Shown: positions 46,566 to 55,347 of the stretch, in pieces
Layout of the letters: every line of letters begins with the position of its first letter
Position numbering within the stretch: position 1 is the first letter of the stretch
DNA from: Pseudomonas hunanensis
Lineage (GTDB): Bacteria; Pseudomonadota; Gammaproteobacteria; Pseudomonadales; Pseudomonadaceae
NCBI RefSeq assembly: GCF_013393325.1
Contig: NZ_QJRC01000080.1
Coordinates: 265,390 to 329,389, forward strand
Direction of reading: 5' to 3'
DNA: 64,000 nucleotides
The notes under the pieces: model-generated
The model's input: the letters and a program-made list of their open reading frames with translations, nothing else
What the model was told of the DNA's origin: nothing
Database searches by the model: none
Translations under genes and position numbers: made by a program

Positions 46566-48119
46566 ATGCAGTTGATCGAACATTCCGACTCGCCGCGCTA
46601 CGTCCGCCTGCACGACGACGATAACGTCGTGGTGGTGGTCAACGACGGCGGCCTGGGCGAAGGCGCCCACTTCGCCGACGGCCTGACCTTGGTCGAAGGC
46701 GTGCCACAAAGCCACAAGGTCGCAACCAAGGCCATCGCCAAAGGCGAGCCCGTGCGCCGCTACGGGCAAATCATCGGCTACGCGCTGGAGGACCTACGCC
46801 AGGGCAGTTGGGTGCAGGAAAGCCAACTGGCCATGCCGGCCGCCCCGGAACTGGACAGCTTGCCGCGCTGCGACGCCGTCCCACAACCGCTGCCGCCACT
46901 CGAAGGCTTCACGTTCGAAGGCTACCGCAATGCCGACGGCACCGTTGGCACCCGCAACATCCTCGGCATCACCACCACCGTGCAGTGTGTGACCGGCGTG
47001 CTGGAGCATGCGGTCAAGCGCATTCGCAGCGAACTGCTGCCCAAGTACCCCAACGTCGATGACGTGGTAGCCATCACCCACAGCTACGGCTGCGGCGTGG
47101 CCATCAACGCTCGCGACGCCTACATCCCGATCCGCACCGTGCGCAACCTGGCCCGCAACCCCAACCTGGGTGGCGAGGCATTGGTCATCAGCCTCGGCTG
47201 CGAAAAGCTGCAGGCCGGCCAGGTGATGCACGACAACGACCCGTCGGTAGACCTCAGCGAGCCATGGTTGTACCGCCTGCAGGACGCCAGCCTGGGCTTT
47301 GTGGAAATGATCGAGCAAATCATGGAGCTGGCAGAAACCCGCCTCAAGAAGCTCGACCAGCGCCGCCGCGAAACCGTACCGGCCAGCGAGTTGATCCTCG
47401 GCATGCAGTGCGGTGGCAGCGATGCCTTCTCGGGCATCACCGCCAACCCTGCGCTGGGCTACGCCGCGGACTTGCTGGTACGTGCCGGTGCTACGGTGCT
47501 GTTCTCGGAAGTGACCGAGGTACGAGACGCCATCTACATGCTGACCTCGCGCGCGCAAAACCAAGACGTTGCCGATGCCCTGGTGCGCGAAATGGACTGG
47601 TACGACCGCTACCTGCAGCAAGGGGCCGCCGACCGCAGTGCCAACACGACGCCGGGCAACAAGAAAGGTGGCCTGTCCAATATCGTCGAGAAATCCCTGG
47701 GGTCGATCGTCAAGTCGGGCAGCGGCGCTATCCAGGGCGTGCTTGGCCCAGGCGAGCGGGTAACGCGCAAGGGCCTGATCTTCTGCGCCACCCCGGCCAG
47801 CGACTTCGTCTGCGGCACTTTGCAACTGGCCGCCGGCATGAACCTGCATGTGTTCACCACAGGCCGAGGCACCCCTTACGGGCTGGCCATGGCACCCGTG
47901 GTCAAGGTGTGCACGCGCACCGAACTGGCCCAGCGTTGGCCCGACCTGATCGATATCGACGCCGGGCGCATCGCCACAGGCCGTTCGACCATCGAAGAGC
48001 TGGGCTGGGAACTGTTCCATTACTACCTGGACGTGGCCAGCGGCCGCAAGCAGACCTGGGCCGAGCAGCACCGGCTACACAACGACATCACCCTGTTCAA
48101 CCCGGCACCGATTACCTGA
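46566..48119 (+). CDS. garD: Galactarate dehydratase
   Basis: A 517-residue UxaA/GarD-family enzyme dehydrating galactarate to 5-keto-4-deoxyglucarate, the substrate of KdgD. The N-terminal SAF-like domain (residues 1-95; [20 protein letters not shown]) precedes the two dehydratase domains, with [34 protein letters not shown] and [21 protein letters not shown]; the cysteines and acidic residues there are likely iron ligands. Length matches family members (about 520). It follows the transporter after 78 bases. Confidence 0.9.
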   Translation: MQLIEHSDSPRYVRLHDDDNVVVVVNDGGLGEGAHFADGLTLVEGVPQSHKVATKAIAKGEPVRRYGQIIGYALEDLRQGSWVQESQLAMPAAPELDSLPRCDAVPQPLPPLEGFTFEGYRNADGTVGTRNILGITTTVQCVTGVLEHAVKRIRSELLPKYPNVDDVVAITHSYGCGVAINARDAYIPIRTVRNLARNPNLGGEALVISLGCEKLQAGQVMHDNDPSVDLSEPWLYRLQDASLGFVEMIEQIMELAETRLKKLDQRRRETVPASELILGMQCGGSDAFSGITANPALGYAADLLVRAGATVLFSEVTEVRDAIYMLTSRAQNQDVADALVREMDWYDRYLQQGAADRSANTTPGNKKGGLSNIVEKSLGSIVKSGSGAIQGVLGPGERVTRKGLIFCATPASDFVCGTLQLAAGMNLHVFTTGRGTPYGLAMAPVVKVCTRTELAQRWPDLIDIDAGRIATGRSTIEELGWELFHYYLDVASGRKQTWAEQHRLHNDITLFNPAPIT

Positions 48120-48132
48120 TGCCGAGGGCATG

Positions 48133-48162
48133 CTGTGGGAGCGGGCATGCCCGCTCCCACAG
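48133..48162. repeat. Perfect 30-base palindrome
   Basis: Arms CTGTGGGAGCGGGCA and its exact complement meet with no spacer, between garD and the dehydrogenase gene. The sequence resembles a compact REP core (GTGGGAGCGGGCATGCCCGC). It would form a strong hairpin in the mRNA and could protect or attenuate the downstream message. Confidence 0.7.
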
Positions 48163-48210
48163 GTCATGCGACAACCCGCCAGATTTTCTTTCAACCTACA
48201 GGAGCACCCC

Positions 48211-49791
48211 ATGCCTGAAATCCTCGGCCACAACTTCATCGCCGGTCAGCGCAGTGCCGCTGGTTCTCAGCGCCTGCAGAGCCTGGACGCCAGCACTGGC
48301 GAAGCCCTGCCCTTCAGCTTCGCCCAAGCTACCGAGGCCGAAGTGGACCAGGCCGCCAGCGCCGCCGCCGCCGCCTTCGCCGAATTCCGCCAACTGGCCC
48401 CGGCACGTCGTGCCGAGTTTCTCGACGCCATCGCCGCCGAACTGGACGAACTGGACGATGCCTTCGTCGCCATCGTCTGCCGCGAAACAGCCCTGCCCGC
48501 CGCCCGTATCCAGGGCGAGCGCGGCCGCACCAGTGGGCAGATGCGCCTGTTCGCCCAGGTACTGCGTCGCGGCGACTTCCTCGGCGCGCGCATCGACCTG
48601 GCACTGCCCGCACGCCAACCCCTGCCACGCGTAGACCTGCGCCAGATGCGCATCGGTGTCGGCCCGGTCGCTGTGTTTGGCGCCAGCAACTTCCCGCTGG
48701 CCTTCTCCACCGCTGGCGGTGATACCGCCGCAGCCCTGGCCGCCGGCTGCCCGGTGGTGTTCAAGGCGCACAGCGGCCACATGGCCACCGCCGACCTGGT
48801 TGCTTGCGCCATCGTGCGCGCTGCCGAACGTACCGGCATGCCCAAAGGCGTGTTCAACATGGTATTCGGAGGCGGCGTGGGCGAGTGGCTGGTCAAGCAC
48901 CCAGCCATCCAGGCCGTTGGCTTCACCGGCTCGCTGAAAGGCGGTGACGCTCTGTGCCGCATGGCCGCCGAGCGCCCGCAGCCAATCCCGGTGTTCGCCG
49001 AGATGTCCAGCATCAACCCGGTCATCATCCTGCCGGGCGCCCTGGCCAAGCGTGGCGAGGCCATTGCTCGCGAACTGGCCGGCTCTGTGTGCATGGGTGC
49101 CGGGCAGTTCTGCACCAACCCGGGCCTGGTGATCGGGCTGCAGTCGCCGCAGTACAACCAGTTACTGGCCGACCTTGGCCAGCATCTGGACCAACAGGCC
49201 GGGCAAACCATGCTCAACGCGGGAGGCCTGCGCAGCTACGTTGGCGGCCTGGAGCACCTGCATGCCCATAGTGGTATCCAGCACCTGGCCGGCCAGAAGC
49301 AGGAAGGCAGCCAGGCCCGCGCCCAGCTGTTCAAGGCCGATGCAGGCCTGCTGGTCCAGTCTGACCCGCTGCTGCAGGAAGAAGTGTTCGGCCCCACCAC
49401 CGTGGCCGTAGCAGTGCAGGACGACGAACAACTGCGCGCCGCCCTGCTCGGCCTGCGTGGCCAGTTGACCGCTACCCTGATCGGCGAAGCGGAAGATTTC
49501 GAGGCCTACGCGTGGTTGGTGCCACTGCTGGAGGAGAAAGTCGGGCGGATCCTGATCAATGGCTACCCGACCGGTGTCGAAGTGTGTGATGCCATGGTTC
49601 ACGGCGGGCCTTACCCTGCGACCTCGGATGCGCGTGGCACCTCGGTCGGCACCTTGGCCATCGACCGCTTCCTGCGCCCGGTGTGCTACCAGAACTATCC
49701 GCAGGCGTTGCTGCCCGAAGCACTGCGCGATGGCAACCCGCTGGGGCTGCGTCGGCTGGTGAACGGGCAATGGAGCGAGGAGGTGATCTGA
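48211..49791 (+). CDS. 2,5-dioxopentanoate (alpha-ketoglutarate semialdehyde) dehydrogenase
   Basis: A 526-residue aldehyde dehydrogenase that oxidises alpha-ketoglutarate semialdehyde to 2-oxoglutarate with NAD(P), the last step of galactarate/glucarate breakdown. The nucleophile cysteine is in CMGAGQFCTNPG, the base glutamate in FAEMSSINPV, and the cofactor loop is FTGSLKGGDAL. AGGAG precedes the ATG at 48211 by 5 bases. Length 526 fits the KGSADH type found with garD/kdgD. It ends 17 bases before a strong bidirectional terminator. Confidence 0.92.
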   Translation: MPEILGHNFIAGQRSAAGSQRLQSLDASTGEALPFSFAQATEAEVDQAASAAAAAFAEFRQLAPARRAEFLDAIAAELDELDDAFVAIVCRETALPAARIQGERGRTSGQMRLFAQVLRRGDFLGARIDLALPARQPLPRVDLRQMRIGVGPVAVFGASNFPLAFSTAGGDTAAALAAGCPVVFKAHSGHMATADLVACAIVRAAERTGMPKGVFNMVFGGGVGEWLVKHPAIQAVGFTGSLKGGDALCRMAAERPQPIPVFAEMSSINPVIILPGALAKRGEAIARELAGSVCMGAGQFCTNPGLVIGLQSPQYNQLLADLGQHLDQQAGQTMLNAGGLRSYVGGLEHLHAHSGIQHLAGQKQEGSQARAQLFKADAGLLVQSDPLLQEEVFGPTTVAVAVQDDEQLRAALLGLRGQLTATLIGEAEDFEAYAWLVPLLEEKVGRILINGYPTGVEVCDAMVHGGPYPATSDARGTSVGTLAIDRFLRPVCYQNYPQALLPEALRDGNPLGLRRLVNGQWSEEVI

Positions 49792-49807
49792 CGGGTTGCC
49801 TGAAACA

Positions 49808-49839
49808 AGAAAGCCCCGCACATGGCGGGGCTTTCTTTT
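49808..49839. terminator. Bidirectional intrinsic terminator
   Basis: A 12-base stem AGAAAGCCCCGC / GCGGGGCTTTCT with a 5-base loop, followed by TTT on the plus strand and A-rich on the other side. It lies between the convergent dehydrogenase and gntR genes and can serve both. Confidence 0.85.
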
Positions 49840-49861
49840 GGCTGTACCGGCGACAAATGGC

Positions 49862-50611
49862 TCAGGCCCCTTGTGCCTCAGCCGCCTCATGCGCCTGACG
49901 CAAGCGCTCGCGGCTGTTGCTCAGGTGCATACGCATGGCCATCTTCGCCCCTTCGCTGTCCTGCCGGGCAATCGCTTCATAGATCGCCTCGTGCTCATGC
50001 ATCAACCGGCTCATGTAATGCGCCTGATCATCATGGGCCAGCCGCGCCGAATTCAGCCGGGTGCGCGGAATGATGCTGGTACCCAGGTGGTTGATGATAT
50101 CGGCGAAGTAGTGGTTACCGCTGGCCTGGGCGATGCGCAAGTGGAACTGGAAGTCCGCCGACACCGCATCAGTGGCATGGGCGGCCCCTTCGTTGAGTTC
50201 GTCCAGCGCCGCCCGCATACCAGCCAGCGCTTCATCACTGCGCCGCTGCGCCGCCAGCCCAGCGGACTCGATCTCCAGGGCAATGCGCAACTCCAGCACC
50301 GCCAGCACTTCGCGCAGGGTGACCACAGTGGCCGGGTCGATGCGAAAGCCCCCGGTTGCCGGTGCATCCAGCACGAAGGTGCCGATGCCATGACGGGTCT
50401 CTACCTGCCCGGCAGCCTGCAGCCGCGAGATCGCCTCACGCACCACGGTGCGGCTGACGCCCTCTTCGGCCATGATCTGCGATTCGGTCGGCAGCTTGTC
50501 GCCGCGCTTGAGCTGGCCACTGCGAATGCGCTCGGTCAGCACTGTGACCAGTTCCTGGGCCAGACTGCGCGGCTTGCGCCGGGTCCTTGCCTGTACCTGC
50601 TGCTCTGTCAT
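49862..50611 (-). CDS. GntR family (FadR subfamily) regulator
   Basis: A 249-residue regulator with an N-terminal winged helix-turn-helix (LKRGDKLPTESQIMAEEGVSRTVVREAISRLQAAGQVETRHGIGTFV, split across residues 30-80) and a C-terminal FCD ligand-binding domain whose metal-binding histidines are in ADFQFHLRIA and MHLSNSRERL. It should repress the galactarate genes until galactarate, glucarate or a product binds. I place the start at ATG 50611; a GTG at 50626 with AAGGTG nearby is possible. A GTACGAT motif like that upstream of kdgD lies 48-64 bases upstream, suggesting autoregulation. Confidence 0.9.
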   Translation of the reverse strand: MTEQQVQARTRRKPRSLAQELVTVLTERIRSGQLKRGDKLPTESQIMAEEGVSRTVVREAISRLQAAGQVETRHGIGTFVLDAPATGGFRIDPATVVTLREVLAVLELRIALEIESAGLAAQRRSDEALAGMRAALDELNEGAAHATDAVSADFQFHLRIAQASGNHYFADIINHLGTSIIPRTRLNSARLAHDDQAHYMSRLMHEHEAIYEAIARQDSEGAKMAMRMHLSNSRERLRQAHEAAEAQGA

Positions 50612-50658
50612 TGCCCTGTATTTCACCTTGAAAGACAGCGCTCATCATAGCGCAAGCG

Positions 50659-50675
50659 GTTGTACGATCACATAC
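50659..50675. promoter_or_regulatory. Candidate GntR operator upstream of gntR
   Basis: GTTGTACGATCACATAC. It shares TTGTACGAT-AC-TAC spacing with the site at 44035-44053 upstream of kdgD and fits GT-N6-AC. It lies upstream of the minus-strand gntR start, consistent with self-control. Confidence 0.55.
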
Positions 50676-50810
50676 ACCCGGTGCGGTATTTATTGCTCAC
50701 CTTTGAAGGCCCCCAGCCCAGGAAAAACCCACAGAAGCACTGGCTCAAGCCCCGCGCAAGCCTGTACTGTGCGCCCTCACGCTCACTCATCCATGGAAGG
50801 ACACCGCAGC

Positions 50811-51461
50811 ATGAAAACCCTCGACCGCCTGTTGCTCGGCAGCGGCCTGCTGATACCCCTCTGGCTGTTGGCAGGGGTATGGCTCACCGCCCTGGCGTAC
50901 CCCGGCTACGACCACCTGCAACAGGCCATGAGCCAGCTGGGTGCGACAGGCTCGCCAACCCACAGCTGGTCGCCACTGCTCAACAATTTTCCCTTGGCCG
51001 GGTTGTTCGGCCTGTTTGCCTGGGGCCTCGCCCGACGCTGGCGTGGCTCGAAGCTGGCGCTGCTGAGTGCCGGCCTGGTGTTGCTGCATGGCATCGGCAG
51101 CCTGGGAACCGGGTGGTTCCCTTGCGATCAGGGTTGCGCACCGACACAGCCATCCACCGCCCAGCAACTGCATAACCTGTCCGGCTTGCTGATGTTCCTC
51201 TCCCTGACCGTTGCCAGCGCCCTCTGGGCATGGCAGGGCAGCCGCATTGCTGGCTCGCCTGCATTTGCGCTGTTTTCTCTGGTCTGTGTAGTGCTGGCGA
51301 TCGTCACCGTCATACTGATGGGCCAGGCGGCCCAAAGCGGCCAGCTGTTCGGCCTGTATCAGCGCCTGAACTATGGTGTGTCGGTGATCTGGGTCGCCAG
51401 CCTGGCGTGGATCAGCCTGCGCAAGCCTGCTGCCAGCCCGCTGCGCATGGCCATATTCTGA
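50811..51461 (+). CDS. DUF998 family membrane protein
   Basis: A 216-residue inner-membrane protein of unknown function with about six hydrophobic segments. The family pattern is YPGYDHLQQAMSQLGATGSP near residue 30, then GLVLLHGIGSLGTGWFPCDQGC with the conserved aromatic/Cys turn, and a C-terminal YQRLNYGVSVIWVASLAW. TGGAAGG lies 12 bases before the ATG at 50811. It is divergent from gntR; no link to galactarate use is evident. Confidence 0.8.
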   Translation: MKTLDRLLLGSGLLIPLWLLAGVWLTALAYPGYDHLQQAMSQLGATGSPTHSWSPLLNNFPLAGLFGLFAWGLARRWRGSKLALLSAGLVLLHGIGSLGTGWFPCDQGCAPTQPSTAQQLHNLSGLLMFLSLTVASALWAWQGSRIAGSPAFALFSLVCVVLAIVTVILMGQAAQSGQLFGLYQRLNYGVSVIWVASLAWISLRKPAASPLRMAIF

Positions 51462-51535
51462 CGGCAAATTGCTGGCCCCCAGCCACTGAAAGTGAAGGCA
51501 AACTCTTTTTCCTTTCAGACGCTTAGGACAGCAAC

Positions 51536-51865
51536 ATGCGAGTACTTCTAGCAACGATGGCCGGCTGCCTGCTGGCCACGCTCGCTTTCAGCGCCCAGGC
51601 CCGCGCACTGAGCCAGAACGATCGCCACACCTGCGGCTGGGGTGCGCAGATAGCCGCCGAGGCCCAGCAGGCCAAGCTTTCCGGGGTAACCCTGTATGCC
51701 ACGCGCAAGAAGCTGCAGGTACGCAAATTCCCCAAACCGTGGATGCGCATGACCGCCTTTGGCATTACCGAGCAGACCTACAATAGCCGCTCGCGACTCA
51801 AGCCTGCCGCGATCAAGCAGACCTACTACGAGCAGTGTGTTCAGCATGCTGTAGCAAAAAGATAA
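51536..51865 (+). CDS. Small secreted protein, conserved hypothetical
   Basis: A 109-residue protein with a clear signal peptide (MRVLLATMAGCLLATLAFSAQARA, cleavage near AQA-RA). The mature part is basic with two cysteines (TCGWG near residue 33 and YEQCVQH near 101) that could form a disulfide. I recognise no domain and do not assign a function. It is followed at once by an AT-rich hairpin. The 3' region (AAAAAGATAATT) shows lower GC than the neighbours. Confidence 0.7.
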   Translation: MRVLLATMAGCLLATLAFSAQARALSQNDRHTCGWGAQIAAEAQQAKLSGVTLYATRKKLQVRKFPKPWMRMTAFGITEQTYNSRSRLKPAAIKQTYYEQCVQHAVAKR

Positions 51866-51935
51866 TTACTTATTTATCAATAAGTTATTAAGTAAACATA
51901 AAGTCATGTAGGCGTAACCTTGTGCTGCGCCTACA
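51863..51935. terminator. AT-rich hairpin and GC hairpin between convergent genes
   Basis: First, ACTTATT (51868-51874) and AATAAGT (51879-51885) around TATC, extended by TAAT/ATTA after one mismatch. Second, TGTAGGCG (51907-51914) and CGCCTACA (51928-51935). They lie between the convergent small-protein and LysR genes and probably end both transcripts; the second hairpin resembles a short REP. Confidence 0.5.
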
Positions 51936-51944
51936 AAGACCGCT

Positions 51945-52865
51945 TCAGGGCCGCCAAGGGGCGCCGCCCTTGAAACGGTCCTCCAGCCAGGCCTTGAAGG
52001 CGCCCAGGGCCGCTGTATTCAGGCGTGCGGTGGGTCGCACCAGGTAGATGCCCGCCGCCACGTCCAATTGCCATTGCGGCAGCACCCGTACTAGGTTGCC
52101 GCTGGCCAGGTCCTCGCCCATCAGCCAGTCGCCACCCGCCAAAATTCCTACACCGCGGCGCGCTGCCTCCAGCAGCGCTTCGTTGTCATTGCTGCGCAGG
52201 CTACCGGTAACCTTGACGTTTACCTGATGCGCGCCGCTCTTCAGGCGCCATTCAGGAAATGATCGTAAACCACTGAAACCTAAACAATTATGCTCAGGCA
52301 ATTGTTCCGGCTCCGCAGGCACCCCATGCCGAGCGAGGTACTGAGGCGATGCGCACAGGATGCGTACGTGATCGCATAATTTCCTCGCCACCAGTCGATT
52401 GTCCGCTAGCTCACCAATGCGAATCGCGGCGTCGAAGCCCTCGCCGATCAGGTCAACGAAACGGTCGGCGTACTCGGTCTCCACCGTCACTTGCGGGTAG
52501 GCCAGCACAAAGTCGGCAAGCATCCCGCTTAACCAGCGCCTGCCCATGGCCGCCGGTAACGCCAGACGCAGGCGCCCACGCACCGTTGCAGCGCCTTCGG
52601 CAGCCTCCTGCTCCGCTTCGGCAATCAGCCGGCTTGCCTCGCGTACCTTGGCTACCAGCCGCTGTCCCTCATCGGTAAAGCGCAACTGCCGCGTGCTGCG
52701 CTCCACCAGGCGAATGCCCAGCCGCGTTTCCAGTGAGCTCAGGCGTTTCGACAGCACCGTGGGGTGGCGCTCCAGTTGTCGCCCGGCAGCAGCAAACGAG
52801 CCCTGCTCATGCAAGGCCAGCAAAGTGGCAAGTTCATCGGCGCGGCGGCTGTCGAAGGCATCCAT
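51945..52865 (-). CDS. LysR family transcriptional regulator
   Basis: A 306-residue LysR regulator of the CrgA-like branch. HTH at residues about 10-65 (LATLLALHEQGSFAAAGRQLERHPTVLSKRLSSLETRLGIRLVERS, split), then a periplasmic-binding-like effector domain (RLRLALPAAMGRRWLSGMLADFVLAYP; CLGFSGLRSFPEWRL). It lies 41 bases after the quinone oxidoreductase gene on the same strand, so the two may form one transcript and the regulator may control that gene. Confidence 0.9.
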   Translation of the reverse strand: MDAFDSRRADELATLLALHEQGSFAAAGRQLERHPTVLSKRLSSLETRLGIRLVERSTRQLRFTDEGQRLVAKVREASRLIAEAEQEAAEGAATVRGRLRLALPAAMGRRWLSGMLADFVLAYPQVTVETEYADRFVDLIGEGFDAAIRIGELADNRLVARKLCDHVRILCASPQYLARHGVPAEPEQLPEHNCLGFSGLRSFPEWRLKSGAHQVNVKVTGSLRSNDNEALLEAARRGVGILAGGDWLMGEDLASGNLVRVLPQWQLDVAAGIYLVRPTARLNTAALGAFKAWLEDRFKGGAPWRP

Positions 52866-52906
52866 GGCAAGGCTCGGCTCAGGGCAGTGGGGTCAAGGAT
52901 CGGGCA

Positions 52907-53881
52907 TCAGGCAGTCAGTACCAACGCGCCCTCCGACCGCCCTTGCTCCAGGTCCCCGTGGGCCTTGGCTGCGTCAGCCAGCGGGTAGCGACGCCACACC
53001 CGAGGCTGGATGATACCCTCGGCGACGGCCGTCAGCACATCGGCCGCACGCTGCTGGTACTCCTCGACCGTGCGGGTGTGGGCCGCTAACGACGGCCGGG
53101 TCAGGTACAACGAGCCCTTGGCATTGAGCGTGGCCACCTCGACAGCCGCCGGTGCACCGGAGGTGCCACCGAACGACACCAACAGGCCGCGCACTCGCAG
53201 GCTGTCCAGCGAAGCCTCCAGCGACACCTTGCCCACGCAGTCATACACCACATCCACCCCTTGCCCTTGGGTCAGCTTGCGCACCTGGCTGGCCAAGGTT
53301 GCCGCGTCGAACACCAGCACATGCTGGCAGCCTGCTGCCTGTGCCCTCGCCACACTTTGCGGGCGCGACACCACGCCGATCACCGTCGCCCCCAGGTGCC
53401 GCGCCCAAGGTGCCATCAGCTGGCCCAAGGCACCGGCTGCGCCGTATAGCAGCACTTGTGTACCCGGCCCCACGGCAAAGGTGGTTTTCAACAAGTATTG
53501 CGCCGTAATGCCCTTGAACAGCACCGCTGCGGCGGCTTCGTCCTCCAGCTGCGGCGGCAGCTTGACCAGCCGTTCGGCCGGGAACAGCCGGCCGCTGGCA
53601 TAAGCGCCGACCGGCCCCATCGCATAGGCGACCCGGTCGCCGACCTGCACGTTGCGAACCCCATCGCCGAGGGCAGTGACCCTACCTGCACCTTCCAGCC
53701 CCAGGCCTGACGGCAATGCCAGCCCTGCCCCACCCTTGCGCTGCAACACGTCCAGCGGGTTCACACCCATGGCGGTCTGTTCCAGCCAGACCTGCCCAGG
53801 CCCTGGAGTTTGCGCCGCCATGTGTTCGAGCTGCATGACATCGGCAGTGCCGGTGCCATTGAGAATGATGCGGGTAACCAT
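52907..53881 (-). CDS. Zinc-independent quinone oxidoreductase-like protein (MDR family)
   Basis: A 324-residue NADPH-dependent medium-chain reductase like E. coli QorA, predicted to reduce quinones or alpha,beta-unsaturated carbonyls. GVNPLDVLQRKGG and GLGLEGAGRV mark the catalytic domain, and YGAAGALGQLMAPWARHLGATVIG the Rossmann fold. The catalytic zinc ligands of alcohol dehydrogenases are absent. The ATG at 53881 (MVTRIILNGTG) fits family length; a frame extension to 53941 adds an unlikely N terminus. The LysR gene follows 41 bases downstream. Confidence 0.85.
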   Translation of the reverse strand: MVTRIILNGTGTADVMQLEHMAAQTPGPGQVWLEQTAMGVNPLDVLQRKGGAGLALPSGLGLEGAGRVTALGDGVRNVQVGDRVAYAMGPVGAYASGRLFPAERLVKLPPQLEDEAAAAVLFKGITAQYLLKTTFAVGPGTQVLLYGAAGALGQLMAPWARHLGATVIGVVSRPQSVARAQAAGCQHVLVFDAATLASQVRKLTQGQGVDVVYDCVGKVSLEASLDSLRVRGLLVSFGGTSGAPAAVEVATLNAKGSLYLTRPSLAAHTRTVEEYQQRAADVLTAVAEGIIQPRVWRRYPLADAAKAHGDLEQGRSEGALVLTA

Positions 53882-53994
53882 GATCGAATCCTGCTGGATG
53901 AGTGTTCGAATCAGGCTAATCAGGTAGGAAACGTTGAACAATCAGGCGAGGTGCAGATGATTTCTGCACCCCTTGCAGCAATCAAATCAGTGCT

Positions 53995-55209
53995 TCAGCA
54001 CCCGCTCAGTACCGCAGGGCGCCGCTCACCAGCGAAAAACAGCGGGCGCAGGCGCACGCCGACCAGGTTGCCAGCATAGGCCGCCACCAGCCACAGCCAG
54101 CCATGCACGCTGCCCGAGGCGATACCGCTGAAATACGCACCGATGTTGCACCCGTACGCCAGGCGCGAACCGTAGCCCAGCAGCAGGCCGCCAATCACTG
54201 CGGCCACCAGCGACGGCAGCGGGATCTTCAGGCTTGGCGCAAAGCGCCCGGCCAGGCCCGCCGCCAGCAACGCCCCCAGCACGATACCCAGGTCCATCAC
54301 TGTGGTGATGTCCTGCCACAACGGCGCCGCCAAGGCCTTGGCATTGGCCGGAGCCTGCCAGAACACCCAACTGCCGACCTCCACGCCCAACCCGTTGAGC
54401 ACCTTGGCCCCCCACAGGGCGAACGCCGAGGTAATGCCCCATGGCCGCCCCGCCAGCGCCAAGGTCGCGTAGTTCAACAAGGCCAGGGCGACAGCGCCCC
54501 ACAGCAATGGCCAAGGACCACGCAGGAAGCGGCGCAGGCCCTGGTGTTCGCTGGCAACCGGCGCCTCAAGCGCGCCATGCCGGCGTTTTTCCAGCACCAC
54601 GGTGGCCCAGGCGATCAACCCGAATACCGCCAGGCTAACCAACAGCGCAGGCCCTACCCCCCAAGCTTGCACGATCGAGGTGGCCGGGAACGACGGCAAG
54701 GCGAACCACCAATCAGCGTGATGGGTAGCGCTGACCGAGCCGATGATGAAGAACAGCAGGGTTACCAACATGCGCGCATTACCACCACCCACAGTGAACA
54801 GCGTGCCCGATGCGCAACCGCCGCCCAGCTGCATGCCGATGCCGAAAATGAACGCCCCGAACACCACAGAGACACCCGCCGGGGCTACCAGACCGGTGAC
54901 CGGGTTACCGAACAGGCTACCTGCCGAAAGCGCCGGGAAGAACAGCAGCACGGCCAAGGTCAGCATGACCATCTGTGCGCGCAGGCCTGCGCCACGTCGC
55001 TCGTTGATGAACACTCGCCAGGCCGAAGTGAAACCGAAGGCGGCGTGATACAGCGTCAGACCAAGCGCGGCGCCGACCACCAGCAACAAAACCTGCTTGA
55101 AGCCGGCATTGAAGTTGAGGAACCAGGCGCCAGCCAGCAGCAAGGCCAAGGCGATAAAAGGTGCGCCAAGGCGACGCGGTTCGGGTGTGGCAGTTGCGGA
55201 AAGACCCAT
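53995..55209 (-). CDS. YeeE/YedE family sulfur-compound transporter
   Basis: A 404-residue inner-membrane protein with about 11 hydrophobic segments. It has the conserved cysteine signatures of the YeeE family: QLGGGCASGTLFTVGGGN in the middle and RLAYGCNIGAYFSGIASGSVHGWLW near the C terminus. In related thiosulfate transporters these cysteines pass the substrate through the membrane, so uptake of thiosulfate or another sulfur compound is likely. The divergent LysR gene begins 139 bases away and may control it. No TusA-like partner lies beside it. Confidence 0.85.
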   Translation of the reverse strand: MGLSATATPEPRRLGAPFIALALLLAGAWFLNFNAGFKQVLLLVVGAALGLTLYHAAFGFTSAWRVFINERRGAGLRAQMVMLTLAVLLFFPALSAGSLFGNPVTGLVAPAGVSVVFGAFIFGIGMQLGGGCASGTLFTVGGGNARMLVTLLFFIIGSVSATHHADWWFALPSFPATSIVQAWGVGPALLVSLAVFGLIAWATVVLEKRRHGALEAPVASEHQGLRRFLRGPWPLLWGAVALALLNYATLALAGRPWGITSAFALWGAKVLNGLGVEVGSWVFWQAPANAKALAAPLWQDITTVMDLGIVLGALLAAGLAGRFAPSLKIPLPSLVAAVIGGLLLGYGSRLAYGCNIGAYFSGIASGSVHGWLWLVAAYAGNLVGVRLRPLFFAGERRPAVLSGC

Positions 55210-55347
55210 CGGAATACTCGGATAACAGTAAAACGGACGGGGAGTATAACGCTAGACAGGTCGGCGCAGCCCTTTGTGGGGGCCATGTGGCCACATCATT
55301 TGTTAAGCTGATTCACGCCTTTGAATTCTTACAGGATCATTCACTCC

